DNA of 14,870 nt, taken from positions 15,025 to 29,894 of the forward strand of contig DMMZ01000015.1 in assembly GCA_003452915.1 (NCBI GenBank), given 5' to 3'. The translations under genes were made by a program, and so were the position numbers. The notes beneath the pieces are model-generated. The model had not been told where the DNA came from and ran no database searches. It saw only the letters and a program-made list of their open reading frames with translations. This document shows positions 13,975 to 14,870 of this stretch, one piece after another. The DNA comes from Clostridiales bacterium. GTDB taxonomy: Bacteria > Bacillota > Clostridia > Oscillospirales > CAG-382. How positions within the stretch are numbered: the first letter of the stretch is position 1; each line of letters opens with the position of its first letter.

Positions 13975-14427
13975 ATGAAAGTACTAACATTATGGCAGCC
14001 GTATGCTACAGCACTTGTCCTCGGAATAAAAAAAGTCGAGACACGTTCCTGGGCAACAAATTACAGAGGTGAGCTGTATATACATGCGGCTGCTAAGTCT
14101 TATAAAGAAATAATAAAAATAATAGGCTCCGAAAAAGCTAAGCAGCTTACAGAATACCTTAGTAGACAATCAAATTATAAAAGTATTAAGGAACTACCTT
14201 ACGGAGCGATAATTGGTAAAGTTGAGATTATAGATTGCAAGCAACAATTTTTAATTATGGATAAATGGCCAGAGATAAACAGTTTGGAAATAAACTGGGG
14301 TGATTATTCAGATTATCAACGGTTTGCTTGGCGTATAGCTAACCCTGTAGTTTTTGACAATCCTATTTCAATCAAAGGAATGCAAGGGTTATGGAATTGG
14401 GAGGGAGATACAGATGGCGAGTTTTAA
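13975..14427 (+). CDS. ASCH-domain protein
   Basis: This 150-residue protein is a single ASCH domain (PUA-like fold). It opens MKVLTLWQPYATALVLGIKKVETRSW, here given only in part as motif LWQPYA...GIKKVETRSW, followed by RGELYIHAAAK, YGAIIGKVEI and an aromatic end (FAWRIANPVVF). ASCH domains bind RNA or modified nucleosides; some cleave RNA or hydrolyse N4-acetylcytidine. The phage role is not known. The ATG follows GAGAGGAA by six bases. It overlaps ssb by 14 bases, so both come from one early message. Confidence 0.85.
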   Translation: MKVLTLWQPYATALVLGIKKVETRSWATNYRGELYIHAAAKSYKEIIKIIGSEKAKQLTEYLSRQSNYKSIKELPYGAIIGKVEIIDCKQQFLIMDKWPEINSLEINWGDYSDYQRFAWRIANPVVFDNPISIKGMQGLWNWEGDTDGEF

Positions 14428-14842
14428 TAAAGTTATCTTAGTCGGAAATATCGTTGCTGATCCTGAATTAAAGTCGACTGCAAACGGAGTTCCTGTTACT
14501 TCATTCAGAATAGCGGTTACAAGAAAAATAACAAAGCAAGACGAAACACCGAAGGCAGATTTCATAGATATAGTATGTTGGAGACAGACAGCCGAATTTG
14601 TAACCAGACATTTCAGAAAAGGCAACTCGATTCTTGTCTGTGGTTCTCTTCAATCTCGATCCTGGGTAGATGATAAAAACATAAAAAGATATGCGACAGA
14701 GGTTGTTGCGGATGAGGTAACATTCACGGAACGCAAGAATTATTTATCTGGACCAAATGAACCATCGCAGAAAACACCGAATTATTCTTCTAATAGCGAG
14801 AGCTTTGAGGAACTTTCATCTGATAATGAGCTGCCATTTTAA
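14414..14842 (+). CDS. ssb: Single-stranded DNA-binding protein
   Basis: This 142-residue SSB coats single-stranded DNA during replication and recombination of the element. The OB fold covers about 1-105, with MASFNKVILVGNIVADPEL at the start and the usual FIDIVCWRQTAEFV and GSLQSRSW motifs. A short flexible linker leads to the acidic tip DNELPF, which recruits partner proteins. ATG at 14414 is preferred over an upstream ATG at 14354 because GGGAGGGAG precedes it and family alignment begins here. Its presence in the early operon suggests that a replication module follows to the right. Confidence 0.95.
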   Translation: MASFNKVILVGNIVADPELKSTANGVPVTSFRIAVTRKITKQDETPKADFIDIVCWRQTAEFVTRHFRKGNSILVCGSLQSRSWVDDKNIKRYATEVVADEVTFTERKNYLSGPNEPSQKTPNYSSNSESFEELSSDNELPF

Positions 14843-14854
14843 AGGAGAATACAT

Positions 14855-14870
14855 ATGCACGATTATGAGA
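14855..14870 (+). CDS. Start of next early gene (partial)
   Basis: ATG at 14855 follows AAAGGAG (14841-14847) at good spacing. Only MHDYE is in view, so the product cannot be named. It continues the early operon after ssb. Confidence 0.6.

Noticed and set aside
14389..14625. 78-codon minus-strand ORF
   Set aside because: It is a shadow of ssb, whose frame has a clear family match.

Overview
The window looks like a low-GC Gram-positive bacterium, probably a gut clostridium of the Ruminococcus/Oscillospiraceae kind. The reasons are strong Shine-Dalgarno sites, TTG/GTG starts, a CGAAC-N4-GTTCG (Firmicutes-type) LexA box, a YfhO-family envelope protein and AT-rich DNA. The genus is a guess.

Positions 1-3626 look like host chromosome. 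They hold the 3' end of an SH3-domain protein gene, a bidirectional terminator, a large YfhO-family membrane protein gene on the minus strand with a 12-residue Ser/Asp repeat, and a two-gene tRNA operon (Thr-TGT, then Tyr-GTA) with its own promoter and terminator.

From just after the tRNA-Tyr gene to the right edge the DNA reads as the left part of an integrated element, most simply a prophage. A tyrosine integrase lies against the tRNA operon, with phased short repeats between them. A cargo block follows: a YetF-family membrane protein, a zinc-ribbon membrane protein, a DUF4041/GIY-YIG gene split by an in-frame stop, and a complete type II CBASS anti-phage operon read right to left (CD-NTase, Cap2, Cap3, Cap15). 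The CBASS genes are visibly more AT-rich than the left flank (hand counts: 25% GC at 10021-10080, 38% at 1621-1680). Next come a 49-residue ORF under a perfect LexA box, a three-helix membrane protein, and a short XRE-type repressor. A 341-base control region with a consensus promoter separates the repressor from rightward early genes: an HTH protein, an excisionase-like protein, a small membrane protein, an ASCH protein, SSB and the start of one more gene.

How the parts may work together: the 118-residue repressor should hold the rightward promoter silent through two matching operator sites. It has no S24 peptidase domain, so it cannot cleave itself in response to RecA. The only SOS-controlled gene in view is the 49-residue ORF, part of which resembles the repressor's C-terminal helix. 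I infer an SOS-induced antirepressor that mimics the repressor tail. If resident in the lysogen, the CBASS operon would protect the host from other phages: the CD-NTase makes a cyclic nucleotide, Cap2/Cap3 control its conjugation, and Cap15 damages the membrane. The CBASS operon and the SOS ORF diverge from one 177-base spacer, so their control may be linked.
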